From Nilaparvata lugens (taxonomy: Eukaryota > Arthropoda > Insecta > Hemiptera > Delphacidae): a stretch of DNA of 64,000 nucleotides. Position 1 is the first letter of the stretch, and each line of letters starts with the position of its first letter. The position numbers and the translations under genes were made by a program. Of the stretch, positions 1-11,184 are shown piece by piece. Location of the stretch: assembly GCF_014356525.2 (NCBI RefSeq), contig NC_052518.1, positions 13,346,201 through 13,410,200 on the forward strand, written 5' to 3'. The notes beneath the pieces were generated by a model that saw only the letters and a program-made list of their open reading frames with translations, did no database searches and was not told the DNA's origin.

Positions 1-790
1 TATTTTCTAATGATAAACCCACTCCTGGGGCCTTTTTCTTAAAAAAAAATTGAAGATCCTTACTTCAGGACCAACTGACTGTAAGATGTGCTCGTATATC
101 ATGAATATCGTGCATTGTGTCAGCTATTGTGGGATTACAAAATTCCACGATACCTGCCCCAGAGATGTATTGCAAATTTGAACTGATTGGAGACTATGTT
201 ATGTATTATCTGCTTATTTGATGTAGGCACTCAATGAATTAGTATTAGAGTAAGTATAAAATGATGTGGATTCATCACCAAGTTTATACATACCAACAAA
301 TTATACTCATTATTATGCAAATAGCACTATTGGATCAAACTGCACAAGTTTTATAAGAGCTGTATCATGTTGAAGTGATTATGCATTTATTTTTCAAAAA
401 AACATCCTTCTTGAAAACGTGCCTCATATTTTTTATAACTTTTGAGCTGCATTGTGATAATTAGTGCCAATAATTATTTAATTCTTAACGTATAGGTAGT
501 ATTAATTATTTTATTAGTCATTAGCTTGAGGATTAGAATTTATTTTTCTACTGTATTACTATGAACTTGTTTAGATAATTGATTTTTTATTATGTGTTTC
601 TTGGTCCTTCAAAAATTAATTTCATAGGTATGAGATTTTTAATGAAATTCAGCTTTGGTAGATGATCTTTGAATTCCCACTGTTCTGCAATAACTAGAAA
701 GCATGTATCACAATGATAATTGAGTTATTTAAATAACACATATTGACATGAAGTAGCTAGCAATATAATATTATGTTAAATACTGATTTC
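1..790. other. Intergenic, no feature seen
   Basis: AT-rich sequence without a credible reading frame, repeat or RNA motif. It could hold intron or 3' UTR of a gene lying outside the window, but nothing in it shows that. Confidence 0.4.
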
Positions 791-794
791 TTGA

Positions 795-980
795 GAAAAT
801 AGCAACATTGATAATGTTGAAGTGCTTAGAGGAAGAAGCTATTACACACGATACAAAAAGCCAGACATCGGAGGCAGAATTCTTTTTGGAACCGCAAGTC
901 ACTTTGTAACCTTTTTAATCTTTGAATTTTCTTACAATCCTGGCATCAATTTTAATGTTCATTATACCAAATGCTAATTT
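795..980 (+). other. Coding-like fragment, unrecognised
   Basis: A reading frame open from 795 to the TAA near 978-980 includes a stretch that reads like real protein (NIDNVEVLRGRSYYTRY, then KKPDIGGRILFGTASHFVT). It is richer in G/C than its surroundings. A possible splice acceptor (AAATAG, about 802) precedes it, but the pyrimidine tract is poor, and only weak donors (AAGTCA, TTTGTAACC, near 893-908) follow. It could be an internal exon of a gene extending beyond the window, or an old transposon remnant. No family is recognised. Confidence 0.2.
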
Positions 981-1914
981 GTTATAGTCGTTTACACTAT
1001 TTTAACTAAGCTCATGATCATGCATATATAAGGTATTCGAATTTAAATATTTATAATAATATTATTTCAATTCGGCTATAATAATTTTGTCATTCTACGA
1101 AATCAGATGATATTGCTATTAGATAGATCGTAACTATTCTTGTTCCACTTTTCATATTCTATCAAGTTATATTGTACTAAGTTTTCATATTGGTTGATTT
1201 TTCTATTTTAATGCTTGTTCGTAAAATAACAGCATAATTTCTCAACCAATACCATTTTCATTTTATCCAACCATGGCAATTTCAGATTTCTTGCAATCAA
1301 TTGCAGTTTTGGACACCACATTTTTGAAGGATCAAGAAATAATTTCTCAGATTGATACTTGTTTTACGCTAAACGCCAGTTAATTATCTTAACTATAACA
1401 AATAACTTTCGAGTTATAATTTCATGCTTTCAATTATTCTCTTCATCTATTGCATTGTTTTTTTATGATTGCTATCATTTAAAATCTTCCAAGCTTTTGT
1501 ATATACCCTGGCTGAAATGATAATAATGGATAATTCTAGATTTAACACTAATAAGCTAGCAAAAACAACAAATTGCGAATAGCACAAATGGATAATATGG
1601 AACAATATTCATGCAACAGTTCCTTCTACGCTATAATATTGCTTTTCTAGCTCATGTGTTACTTCTTCTAGAATTGTGCATTATTTGAAATATAACCCTA
1701 GATCGTAGATTTAGACTGTAGTGCTCCTGTGTTAAACTAAGAATTATAAGTAGTGACTATTAATCGATATCGTAAATGTTTTAATTGGCTCCAGAGTTAC
1801 ACCAATTAAGAAAAATTGGCTGTGTATTTTAAGCAAAAGGTATTCGTAATGGTAAGACTGACCTGGTATTCCAGATCTTTAATACTCAAATAAAACAACA
1901 AATAATAGTAATAA

Positions 1915-2184
1915 ATTAACTATGTATATGACAATGAAACGCTTAATAAATCGACTCATCTGAGATTTGAAGTTCTGTTTGAGGAGACTAAGTACACGTT
2001 TACGCTTGAAAATTTAGATTGTAAGTCTTACCTTTCCGGGGAAATTTTATCACAAACTGATGCAATAATCAATTTTCAATTGTTGAACAACGATAAGGCC
2101 CGTCCAAACGTGCGTGAGCCTGTAGCAGTTTGGATTGGAAGACCAGTTGTCAGAGCAATAGAAAGAATTACGCTTATAGGCTAG
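1915..2184 (+). other. Coding-like fragment ending in TAG, unrecognised
   Basis: This 89-codon frame ends at TAG 2182-2184. Its second half has protein-like composition and higher G/C than the flanks (it contains KYTFTLENLDCKSYLSGEI and PNVREPVAVWIGRPVVRAI). A possible acceptor (CATCTGAG, about 1965) would begin an exon at the phenylalanine of RFEVLFEET. A good donor-like GTAAGT at about 2021 could instead truncate it. After the TAG the same frame stays open to 2436, which is unusual in AT-rich DNA. It may be a terminal exon of an upstream gene that includes 795-980, or a decayed element. The function is unknown. Confidence 0.22.
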
Positions 2185-2436
2185 TTGGATCAGTCTTCTG
2201 GTCCATATTGTTTTAAGCCAAGATTACTTCAAGCTCGAGATTCTTGTTCACTTTTGGACCTGCCGTTGTACTGTATTCAATCTATTTTGTCAATCTATTA
2301 CAATTTCATCAATTTAAACGTTTTAAAGTTCAATATCTTGAACTCAGTTGAAAAATTGGAAAAGTTTGATTCAAAAATTTTCTTTCCTCATTTGTTATTA
2401 CATGTTGAACGTGTTATTTCTATCGAGTTTCCATAA

Positions 2437-4990
2437 TTAAATATATAATAATTATAAACCTTTGGTTTGAATCGAACTTCTACAATTTCAGTTTTTTTTT
2501 ATTTATTGTATTCATATAAATTATTTACATTTTAAAATTTGCTTGAAAAATGATTATGCTCTTACTGTTATATTTGAAAACTGAATTTTGTACTATTTCA
2601 GTTGAATCATGGTATTGTGAAAACTTGACGCATTTCGAGATTTATGTTTTAAAATACAGTAGTTTTAAATACCCATGGTTAGATTTAAATATGTACGCTT
2701 ATTATCTAATATGAAAACATGGCTCTGTGAATAAATTAGTTCCTAGTGAATTTATAATTTCTGTGTAATACTTTGTCTCAGCTGAAGTATCCAACATATT
2801 TGTTGATAAATTTTAAACTTTTTATAGATTTTCTTTTCTTATTTCAAAGAAGAATCTGCTTTCTGTTCAATAATTTAGTACATATATAAAATAAAAAGAA
2901 TTTATTTTTATTGTTTTTTCATACTGCGTAAAATGAAGTTAATTATTTAATTTTTTTGCTCTACGAGGGCAGATTAAAAGTTTCCAACCAAAACATGAAG
3001 ATGAGAGATCTTGTTAACCACATTTGGAGTATCTTTTTAGTCATATTTCTATAATTACTCTTTTAAATTCCAGCCATCTTGAACTAGTATTATTTATGTT
3101 AATGAATTGGATGTTCAGTAAGATTTTGAACAGTCTTCTCATTTTTACACACTAACATCTAGCTGGATCGATAATTGAAGAATTCATCGGGCAAATTCCC
3201 CAACACTTTACAAATCAGTCAATTTCAATTTACTCAGATGGTTTACCATTCATTACTTTTTGTAACCCCTGGTTACACGTACAAAATGGCTGAAAATTTA
3301 GTGCGTTACTATTAAAATGTGGCCAAAGAGATACTCTACATTTTGTTAACAAGAGTTGTCATCTTTAAGGGTAGGTCACAAACTTCTCAATTTTAGTCTA
3401 ATATTACATTCAATTTTTTCTCAACAAATGACTATGTTTTGTTGAGGAAGTACCTCAAAGTGCCAAAAATGAATATAATTATTTTATCTCTGAGTTGTAG
3501 TGAAGGCGATGCTCTTCATATTCATATTATAATTATTTTCATTAGGACACAGTAATTTGAAGAAGGTTCCAAGAAGAGACGAGCAGATTGAATGAACGAA
3601 CATATCTGTTCAAATTACAGTACTGTATAGCAAATTTGAATCGTTGTTATATGAGTTATCACTGCAGTACTCTTAGTTGTATGGATTACAAAAAAGAACA
3701 ATTTAGCCACAATGTTTCAGTACAGAAATGGTATATTTTTTACATGATAGCTGGCTCTACACAATTCATGCTTGCTCATAGTATTTTAAAAATTTATTGA
3801 AGAAATAGTCACTTGACATGAATTCACAATTAATATCACCACTGACATGTTTGGCAAGTCCTTTAAAGTTTTGACAGTTTGAGATACTCCTCGACATTTA
3901 AATTATGTTTATTAAAACTTTGAAGGTAACAAATTTATATATTTTATAATTTGTGCTTTCTTATTATTATTTCAAATATCTTCATTATTATCATTAGTAT
4001 TCATACTACAGTATTATTTATTGATGGATAATTCAATTGAGTACATATTTTCAAGATTGAGCATGAATAATGTTTTTGAAAAGACGAACTTTTTATACAA
4101 CTGGATGCTTTCTATGAATATTTTATATATGATTTTAGTTCTGTCGACGTGTTCGGAAGTGAATGTTTATTTCATAAAATTTGTTGAATGAGAATTGATG
4201 ATATACAAAATAAAACTGTGTTTTTTCAAGAATGTTTATTTGTACTAAAAATGTACTCTCATTAGTTTGTGAGTATGTAGTTTTTTATCATGGAGGAAAA
4301 TTTACAAACTTTAGTAATGTATTTTAATGATATTGTTGAATTATTGAAAACTTGTATATTGAATGAGATTCTAACTATTATGACATTAATTTCAAACATT
4401 ATTTGTTGAGATTCAGGGTCGGATTGTTGAACTTACAGGTACACAGGGCTGATAAAATCCGTAAACATGAGATTCTATTTTTGTTTATTAATATAATTTT
4501 AAATTGCTATCCAGCACCAATTTGGCTAATTATTAATATGATCAATTACTAAAAATTAAGTGGATAAAATGCGTTTTGTAATAGTATATTATTACTATTT
4601 GTGAAAATTAACTGTTTTTTCTCTCTATTTAATTAGAATCAAAAATAGGTTATGATAACTGAAGGAGAGAACCCAAATCCGACCCTGTTGAAACCAAGTT
4701 ACTTTCTTATCAATTTGATTGTAAACTTTGCAATTGTTGAATTTCGGAGGTTTTAAAATCATCATAACCAGGTCAGGCTATGAAAAGTAGTTAGTAAACA
4801 TTTTTGAATGTTCAGTATCTTTGTATATAAATATTATATATCACCAAATACGCTTACTAAAATGATGTAGTTTTAAGTGTTCTCTATGATGCGAATTGAT
4901 CCTACATTTTGATACTTCTGTTAATCATGTTTGCATTTATGTTATTTTGTTATCTAGTCCATAACATTATCATCATTAGAGTCTCGATTA
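2437..4990. other. Intergenic, no gene seen
   Basis: AT-rich DNA without credible exons. At about 2962 the phrase CTACGAGGGCAGATTAAAAG resembles the terminal TACGAGGG motif of many Tc1/mariner-type elements, but no matching second end was found, so it is only noted. Confidence 0.35.
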
Positions 4991-4994
4991 TGGC

Positions 4995-5155
4995 AATATA
5001 TCCTTTATCCTCCCAAGTACTTCTTGAGGCTAGAAGTGGGTTCGAATCCCGCTAAGGGCATGGTTGTTTAATCATCCATCTCGTTCATAACCCATACACA
5101 AGCAAAAGCTCATGTGGGCATCACCTAGCAAAAAAGCTCACATTAAAAAAAACCT
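4995..5155 (+). mobile_element. tRNA-derived SINE, copy 1 (degenerate)
   Basis: A near-perfect pol III B box (GGGTTCGAATCCCGC, about 5038-5052) is followed by a body and a short A-rich end. The body (CATCTCGTTCATAACCCATA, then ACAAGCAAAAGCTCATGTGG) aligns by eye with the copies at 29453-29614 (+) and 41582-41785 (-). The A-box half is hard to see, so this copy is probably 5' damaged. Three dispersed copies sharing a tRNA-like promoter and a common body make a SINE more likely than a tRNA gene. Confidence 0.65.
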
Positions 5156-5994
5156 TATTGAAAAGGCTAATAATATCTGTATGGAAATTGAGCTGCTCTT
5201 GATGCTGCTGCTGTATTCAGAAAAACACATTCCTATCAGAGCTCACCTTTCAATCCCTATCAGTTTATTACTGTGAATATCATTGAAGAAAAATAAATGG
5301 ATTATAGACCTACTTTAAGAACATATTTCTGGACTTTATTATTCATCGATATACCCTTAAATGTCAATAATACTATAAGTGTATGTATTACTATAAGCAT
5401 AGCCAAATCCTCTCTGGCAAACTATTATAATGTACTTGAGGATTTCACAAAACCTTTCAATCATGCTGAGTATTTTTCTTATAATGATTACCTGTTACCC
5501 TTATCCATTCAATCATCATGTACCCAAACGTGTATAATACTTCACAATCCCAATCACTATCATTGACTCATGCATTCCTTCATCAGTTCTCATTGTTTTA
5601 GTTATATTATAATTTAAGATGCTCTAGTTTCTCTGGGGTTGTCACCAAGTCTCCTGTAATGATTCTCCAATGTTAGCAAAAAATACTCTGGCGGTTCGAA
5701 AATGTGCTTCACTGAAATCGAGGCATATAAACAGACAAGAGTGATGACCTAGTGTAACAAGGGCTTGTAATTTCTAACTTAATTGTCTCATGAGATACCA
5801 ATTTCAAGTTTTGTTGTAGTAATATAATTATCATAGTAATAACTCTTGAAACGTATATTCTAAAAAGTAGGTATTCATTGATGGTGTACTTGCAAATATT
5901 AGTTTATAGATACTGATGTATGGTAATGGACACAAAACATTCTAAATTTTAAATAAACGCTTATTATTCGTGCAATTAATGTTTCATTTCATCT

Positions 5995-6535
5995 CCTTAT
6001 CCAATTATTATTTATTTATTTACAACAATACGGGAAAATCCCAAAAATTGCTCCTCAATCAAAAAAATACAATAATCACTTTACAAAGAAATCGAAAATT
6101 GAGAGAAAGAAACAAGGAAAAAACTATTTTATATTAGTAAAGGAAAAAATGTTATGAGAAACTAAATATACTGAATACTAGAGACTATATACTAGAAACC
6201 ATATACAATATGAGAAAAATTATTATTTACTAATTTCATCACTTACAAAGTGAGTATTTTTTATTGCTACCAAAGTCGGCCATTGGCAAGACTTTGGTTT
6301 ATCTTTAATCTGTAATATTCAAAAAGGATCCAATCATTGATACAGTGCTGAGTACAACTGCCTCCTGGATTCCATATTTCGCACTCACCAAGGCAACAGA
6401 TTTGCTAAAACCTTTTGTCTGATCAATCCAGCAGTGGAGATAATGACAGGGACCGTTGAAACTTTCTCCTGCTTCCAGGCATCCTTGATCTCAGCAGCCA
6501 GTGGAAGAAAATTGATATTTTCTGACTGTAATATA
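5995..6535 (-). mobile_element. 5'-truncated LINE (non-LTR retrotransposon) 3' end
   Basis: Read on the minus strand, 6515-6355 encodes the C-terminal tail of a LINE polyprotein in two frames. One reads LPLAAEIKDAWKQEKVSTVP followed by VIIS; after a frameshift it reads KYGIQEAVVLSTVSMIGSFL. The W-K-x-x-K-V-x-x-V-P-V-I-I-S pattern is typical of the region after reverse transcriptase in several LINE clades. A 3' UTR follows, ending in TTGTAAATAAATAAATAAT at about 6025-6007. The copy is 5' truncated and frameshifted, so it is dead. The clade cannot be fixed by eye. Confidence 0.68.
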
Positions 6536-6605
6536 GCTAACTAACTGTGACCTATAACTAAACTGCATGACACAAAAATGTTCTGAGTTGCAAGCTAAGG
6601 GTAAG

Positions 6606-6834
6606 GGTGTGGTCACATTGAATGTGTACATGTGAAAGTGCACGCTTCGTTATGCATGACCAAGCGCGCAGATGAGATACAAAATCTAGAAAGTGCAATA
6701 GGAACACTGAATCCATGCACTTACTGGTTGCGTCACAACGTGTTTCAATCGCACTTTCCAGATTTTGTTTCTCTGCTCATGCATGATCTGACTTGGAACT
6801 ATACGCATTCAATGTGATCACACCATAGGCTCCA
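6606..6834. mobile_element. MITE with about 25-bp terminal inverted repeats
   Basis: The ends GGTGTGGTCACATTGAATG and CATTCAATGTGATCACACC are inverted repeats with one mismatch, and the repeat continues imperfectly inward. The interior also folds on itself (TGCATGACCAAG versus CTCATGCATGATC). At about 230 bp with no coding capacity it fits a MITE. A 61-codon open frame across it (6632-6817) is a by-product of the palindrome. Confidence 0.65.
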
Positions 6835-6849
6835 TTAGGATACCAAAGC

Positions 6850-7090
6850 CTACTTAAGCCACTATCTCAGTAACCAGTAGGTCACCGCAGCACCGGCGAC
6901 CCGGCTGGTCGGTGGTGTCTCACTCGAGTAGTGTCTACAGCCCGGTAAACACCAATACCCTGGTGTTCAATAGGTGCTCCAGCGTGCTTTTCATCAGGCC
7001 ACCAATGGTTGGTCTCTGGTGACTCACTGGCGGCTTAATGTAGGCTAGTGCGAGCTTAACCCTCATCCTATTGAATTGATCTCGTATAAA
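6850..7090. repeat. GC-rich block, probably repeat-derived
   Basis: This stretch is markedly richer in G/C than everything around it (for example GCACCGGCGACCCGGCTGGT and GGTGTCTCACTCGAGTAG). Parts resemble the inverse of the small palindrome at 27163-27229 (GGTGGCCGGGCTGGCGAC, GGTGTCTCACTG), suggesting a shared repeat family. It contains no convincing reading frame. Confidence 0.35.
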
Positions 7091-7190
7091 GAATGTAGCC
7101 GAGACGTTATGCTGGAAAAAGGCAGTTTATTCAGATACACCCAATACAATAATGATACTACTATAACAGTATAGTGAGGTCCACGTTATA

Positions 7191-7195
7191 ATGGC
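7191..7195 (+). repeat. Left target-site duplication (ATGGC)
   Basis: ATGGC lies directly before the 5' LTR and recurs directly after the 3' LTR at 7819-7823. A 5-bp duplication is the size made by Ty3/gypsy integrases. Confidence 0.85.
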
Positions 7196-7335
7196 TGTTA
7201 CAGATGATATTTATTATTATCATATGATTTCAATACATTAGTTACCAGAACGTTAATAACAGTTTAGTCTTGAATGTATATTAAAATAAAGATGGTTGGG
7301 TGATATGAAGAGTATTATTTATTCAATATCTAACA
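7196..7335 (+). repeat. 5' LTR
   Basis: 140-bp repeat with TG..CA-type ends (TGTTACAG...CTAACA). It differs from the 3' LTR by a few substitutions and short indels, for example near 7214-7219 and 7276-7283. An AATAAA-like motif (AAAATAAAG, about 7283-7291) inside it could be the poly(A) signal. Confidence 0.88.
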
Positions 7336-7347
7336 TGGCGCAGTCGA
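7336..7347 (+). promoter_or_regulatory. Primer-binding site for minus-strand DNA synthesis
   Basis: TGGCGCAGTCGA abuts the 5' LTR with no gap. TGGCGC is a common start for tRNA-complementary primer sites in gypsy-like elements. Which tRNA primes it was not determined. Confidence 0.75.
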
Positions 7348-7416
7348 AAATAAGATAAAACAAGAATAATTGAATTATTAAGTGTTCAAGTGAGAAGTGA
7401 TAACTCAATATTGAAA

Positions 7417-7542
7417 ATGGTATTCAACAAACCAGGTATGCTAGTTATACATGGGGATATTGCAAATAATTTTGCCAACTTCAAAGAAGAAGTAACAATT
7501 TATTTGACTGCTACCGAGACTGTAAAGAAAAAGGAAGAATAA
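7417..7542 (+). pseudogene. Gag N-terminal remnant (41 codons)
   Basis: An ATG-initiated frame of 41 residues ends at TAA 7540-7542. The pattern (KPGMLVIHGDIANNFANFKE then IYLTATETVKKKEE) matches the start of many Ty3/gypsy and related Gag proteins, where G-(N/D)-x-A-x-N-(W/F) is followed by F-x-x-Y-L-x-A-T. The conserved Trp is Phe here. The rest of Gag and the protease, reverse transcriptase and RNase H are missing. It could still produce a very short peptide, but no function is implied. Confidence 0.7.
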
Positions 7543-7550
7543 TTGAGAAA

Positions 7551-7646
7551 TTACCACAACCACGTTCATTCCTGGTTAGAAACAATAATGGCGGTGTTCA
7601 GCGAAGAAACACGATTCATATACGAAAAATAAAAAGGGGAATATAG
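7551..7646 (+). pseudogene. Integrase C-terminal tail remnant (31 codons)
   Basis: This frame, in a different phase from the Gag remnant, reads LPQPRSFLVRNNNGGVQRRN followed by TIHIRKIKRGI and a TAG. P-R-S-(Y/F)-x-V-x-x-x-x-G-x-x-x-R-R-N is a hallmark of the end of gypsy-type integrases. Its direct abutment on the Gag remnant shows that one deletion removed about 4-5 kb of gag-pol. Confidence 0.75.
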
Positions 7647-7673
7647 GATAATATATGACTAATATGAAGTCTT

Positions 7674-7684
7674 AAAGAGGGAGA
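7674..7684 (+). promoter_or_regulatory. Polypurine tract
   Basis: AAAGAGGGAGA directly precedes the TG of the 3' LTR, which is the expected place for the plus-strand primer. Confidence 0.8.
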
Positions 7685-7818
7685 TGTTACAGATGATATT
7701 TATATCATATGATTTCAATACATTAGTTACCAGAACGTTAATAACAGTCTAGTCTTGAATGTGTTAGAATAAAGATGGTTGGTTGATATGAAGAGTATTA
7801 TTTATTCAATATCTAACA
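7685..7818 (+). repeat. 3' LTR
   Basis: 134-bp copy of the 5' LTR with the same ends (TGTTACAG...CTAACA). It is followed by the second ATGGC at 7819-7823. Confidence 0.88.
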
Positions 7819-8372
7819 ATGGCAGTGGAGAAAGATGGGAGAAAAACGTTGCCGAACCTCTGTCTTGTCAATGCCTTCTATTGACGGTAGCTGATACAGG
7901 TTTATTGATGTAAAATATTAACTATTCATTCCTGTTTAAAATAATAAATTATATTTTATTAAGCAATAAATTATATTCTTCAATAATTTCATAATTAGGA
8001 TGAAGTATTTTGTCAATTATAATTATTCATTCTTCATTGTTAAAAGACGATCTGGCAACAGAGCAAAGCAAGAAAGAGGTAGAGCTATCTGCTTTGTGAA
8101 TTTATTTATAATTTATTTATTATTTATTTATTACATTTCCAACAGTATACACCAATTTCAAAAGAATACAATAGTAACAAGATAAACAAAAATAACAAGA
8201 CAAATATAAATATGAGATACATAACATAAAGTCAAATAAGTAACTTAGCAATCATTCAGAAGTATAACAACTAAATAATGATCCTTGAATGATAGACAAT
8301 TATAGCAATACCATTGCTAATCAAGCACTGACATTATAACGTGGACCTCACTATAGTTATACTACTACTACT

Positions 8373-10600
8373 ACAATAATGGTAGATACATAAGGCACTA
8401 CTACAAGTAGTAGGAGGCAAAATACAAATTACTCCAACATCTCGCTTGTTGTCAAAATTTCGTACAGCATGATTTTCTCAAATTCCAATTTTAATTCATT
8501 CGCCAAATGCAAAAACCCCAATATAATTGAACACAGTTCTATCTTTGAAAATACGGTAACTTGGTCTCATATTGGAATTATTGTCTACGATCTATAAATG
8601 ATTACAATATAATAATACTGTTTTATAAATTGTACTGTAATTCGATCTATGTGAAAATAATAACATTTTTAGAGATGTTATTTTATAAATAAAAAATAAA
8701 TAGCACTGAATACATACATTTTGAGAAGATAATACTGTATATGAATATGTATTACATGAGTATTAACTTTAAAGTGCAAGTTTTTCTTCTTTTTCCAAAG
8801 GAAAACTGTAGTGATGTCTCTTAATAAATTCAAAAAAATTAATCGACATCCCTCCTATATTGAAATTTACCACCCAGAAATTTCTGCTACCTTTGACAGA
8901 GTTTGGAATAATTTATTGTCAAACGGTCGGCCAATCAGGAGTAGAGAGTAGGTGGAGTACAAAATCATATCTCACATCTTAAATCATTTTCTGCCGTCTA
9001 CCGAGATTAAAAACAGTAGTTTGAGGAAAAGTATTCAGTATTATGAAAAAGGCATGCATTCATTAGCCTACCTGTATTGCCATTATTTATTGTCGTATTA
9101 AAAAATATATATGATATAATAATACTATACTACATACCAATAAAATACTTTAAAATAATGACATAGGCCCTTCCAGAAAAACCTTAATCTTGAACTCTAT
9201 AAGGGCGTTCATATCATATTATAAATACGAGTACAATAGAATTAAGAAATATCTATGACAAGAAAACGGATTACAAATGATAAAAATATGTGGAGCGAGG
9301 AGTTAAAAACAAGTAGAAATTTTAGCAATTACTCGGAAATTTCAAACTTCGAGTATACCCTGTTTTTCACCTCATATATTAAACTATTTGTAATTTTCTT
9401 GTAATCAAATCAAGTTTTATTCAATGATATCACTTACATGACAAATTCCATTATACCAATGATATTACAGATCATTGAATACAATACTGTTTGCTTAAGA
9501 AAAATCTTGTCTGCAAACAGGAGTGAAATACATTCAGAACTCAAATCCATTTATCAATTTGTGGCAGTAGAAAAGCAGTTGGTGTTTGAAAGTGTTAAGG
9601 TTAGTGGAGTATTAAACACATTTGTACGTTTATATTATGATGTATAATATACTTTTTTGAAAGAATGAATGAATTTATTTTGCCGAAAACAAAATACAAA
9701 ATAGCTTTACTAACATATATATGGTGAAATAAATGGGTTGTAAATATTAATGTTTGTAATGTATATATAACATTAATGTTATTAATGTATAAAATTGCAT
9801 TTGTCACGTATCATCGCCTTAATGTTGGTAGGTCGATTTTTTTTAAAATAATAGTATATGATACTCGTATACATTCATGGCCTTCCCATTGCTTCTTTGA
9901 TAATGTGTTTTTGTAGAATAAAAATATTTTGTTGAAGTGTGTCTTGCGCATTGTCCCTTCATGCCTCAATAACGGTATTATAACAAATAGAGAGTGTTTA
10001 TAAGCGAAATAAATATTTCTAATAATACCAGGATGTCTAATTTTATTGATTTTGTAAACCTTTTGAGTCAGGTACATTAATTTTGACAGAGATGGAGTAT
10101 TGTGTGAATTCCATTGCAAGTTTTGGTTTGGTTTAATATTCAATTGATTGAACTTTTCAATTATTTTACAAGATCAATAATTGATTGAGTTACTAATTGA
10201 GTTATCATGCATTTTCAATTCCAATTTATTGAGAGGTTTTCACTATTGTTGGGTGAGAATGTAATTAATTTTGTCTACATTCGGTGTAAGATTGTGACTT
10301 TGTGAGTCATCAACCGATAACTGGAGTCCAATGGTAACATTATCATAAGCTTCGACTCATGATTTCCCATTAAAAATTAATGCTGTTATTAATAGAAAAA
10401 AATGAAATTAATGTTAACTTAACGATTAATTATTATTAAACGAAAATTCCAATTGACATTTTAATATTCGAATTTTCAATATTTGATCAATTAATAGGCT
10501 ACCACTATTTTAATTTTTTATTTGATAGATTGGTACCACCGCTTAAATTTTCAATTTATATATTTGGCACCATTGCTTACTTCTTTTCAAACTGCCATAA
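8373..10600. other. Intergenic, no gene seen
   Basis: AT-rich sequence with only short open frames of random-looking composition on both strands (for example 9438-9647 plus and 9811-10143 minus). None has splice signals or a recognisable motif. No repeat with visible ends was found. Confidence 0.35.
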
Positions 10601-10611
10601 AATACTTGATA

Positions 10612-10910
10612 AATAAGCTCAGTCAGCGGTCTTCGTTCATTGTGTGCACTTGTAGTTCATTTTTGGAAGCTCTATCAGTTCATATACACGGTAGTTCACC
10701 TGTGTCTTTAATTTTTTAGATGTGTATCTCTTTTTTACTTTTGTTGACCTTAAAGTATAATATAAGGCTCAGTCGGCGGTGTTCAGTCATTGTGTGCAGT
10801 GGTATTAGTTCATTCTTTGAAATTCTATCAGTTCAAGATATTATAGTGCGTAGGGCACCTCTTACTTGTAGTGAGTCATTGTGTGCTCTAGAAGTTCATT
10901 TTCGCCTTTT
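10612..10910 (+). repeat. Degenerate direct repeats with initiator-like cores
   Basis: A block starting GCTCAGTCAGCGGTCTTC (10617) recurs exactly 150 bp later as GCTCAGTCGGCGGTGTTC (10767). In both copies TCATTGTGTGCA and, further on, TCTATCAGTTCA follow. A third, partial copy (GAGTCATTGTGTGCTCTAGA) lies near 10870. TCAGTC and TCAGTT match the arthropod initiator consensus TCAKTY. The array lies about 0.9-1.2 kb upstream of the gene starting at 11810 on the same strand. It may be its promoter or 5' leader, or simply a decayed tandem repeat. Confidence 0.45.
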
Positions 10911-11121
10911 TTTAGAATTCATTGAGTGACAGTTGAGCAATAATTATTTCATTGTGTCTTTGCTGGTCTACTCTTTCAGCTGAATGTTTGTGTGTTGGCG
11001 CGGTACTTAGTGTGAGGTTCCTAGTGATTTCGGCAAGTTATAGTAATATTTTGAAAGTAAAGATTTTAAATTGTCCTAACAACTGAGGCCTATTTATTGG
11101 AGCAAAGTACTATAAATAACC

Positions 11122-11148
<27 letters not shown>
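11122..11148. repeat. (TA)n microsatellite
   Basis: An uninterrupted run of about 13 TA dinucleotides. Confidence 0.9.
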
Positions 11149-11152
<4 letters not shown>

Positions 11153-11184
11153 CTCAATTTCTTTCAACTATTGAAAAGAATATT

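Larger units (their letters stand above)
7196..7818 (+). mobile_element. 623-bp TRIM-like LTR retrotransposon, internally deleted gypsy
   Basis: Two near-identical direct repeats (140 and 134 bp), each starting TGTTACAG and ending CTAACA, enclose 349 bp. A primer-binding site, TGGCGCAGTCGA, begins right after the first repeat, and a purine run (AAAGAGGGAGA) ends right before the second. The interior keeps only a Gag N-terminus (7417-7542) and an integrase C-terminal tail (7551-7646). It can make no enzymes and must have moved using proteins of an intact relative. The 5-bp target duplication and similar LTRs imply a fairly recent insertion. Confidence 0.9.
7152..8372. mobile_element. Foldback DNA element, interrupted by a nested LTR element
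   Basis: TATAGTGAGGTCCACGTTAT at 7170-7189 is repeated in inverse orientation at 8336-8355, and the arms extend to roughly 40 bp including flanking (ACT)n-like ends. Taking out the LTR element at 7196-7818 rejoins ATAATGGC to AGTGGAGAAAG, which continues the left arm to match the right arm (ATAATGTCAGTG on the opposite strand). The element therefore existed before the LTR insertion. Its centre also holds a low-complexity (TTTA)n run at about 8100-8130, like a minus-strand retroposon tail. A DNA transposon relic or large MITE is the best description. Confidence 0.65.
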
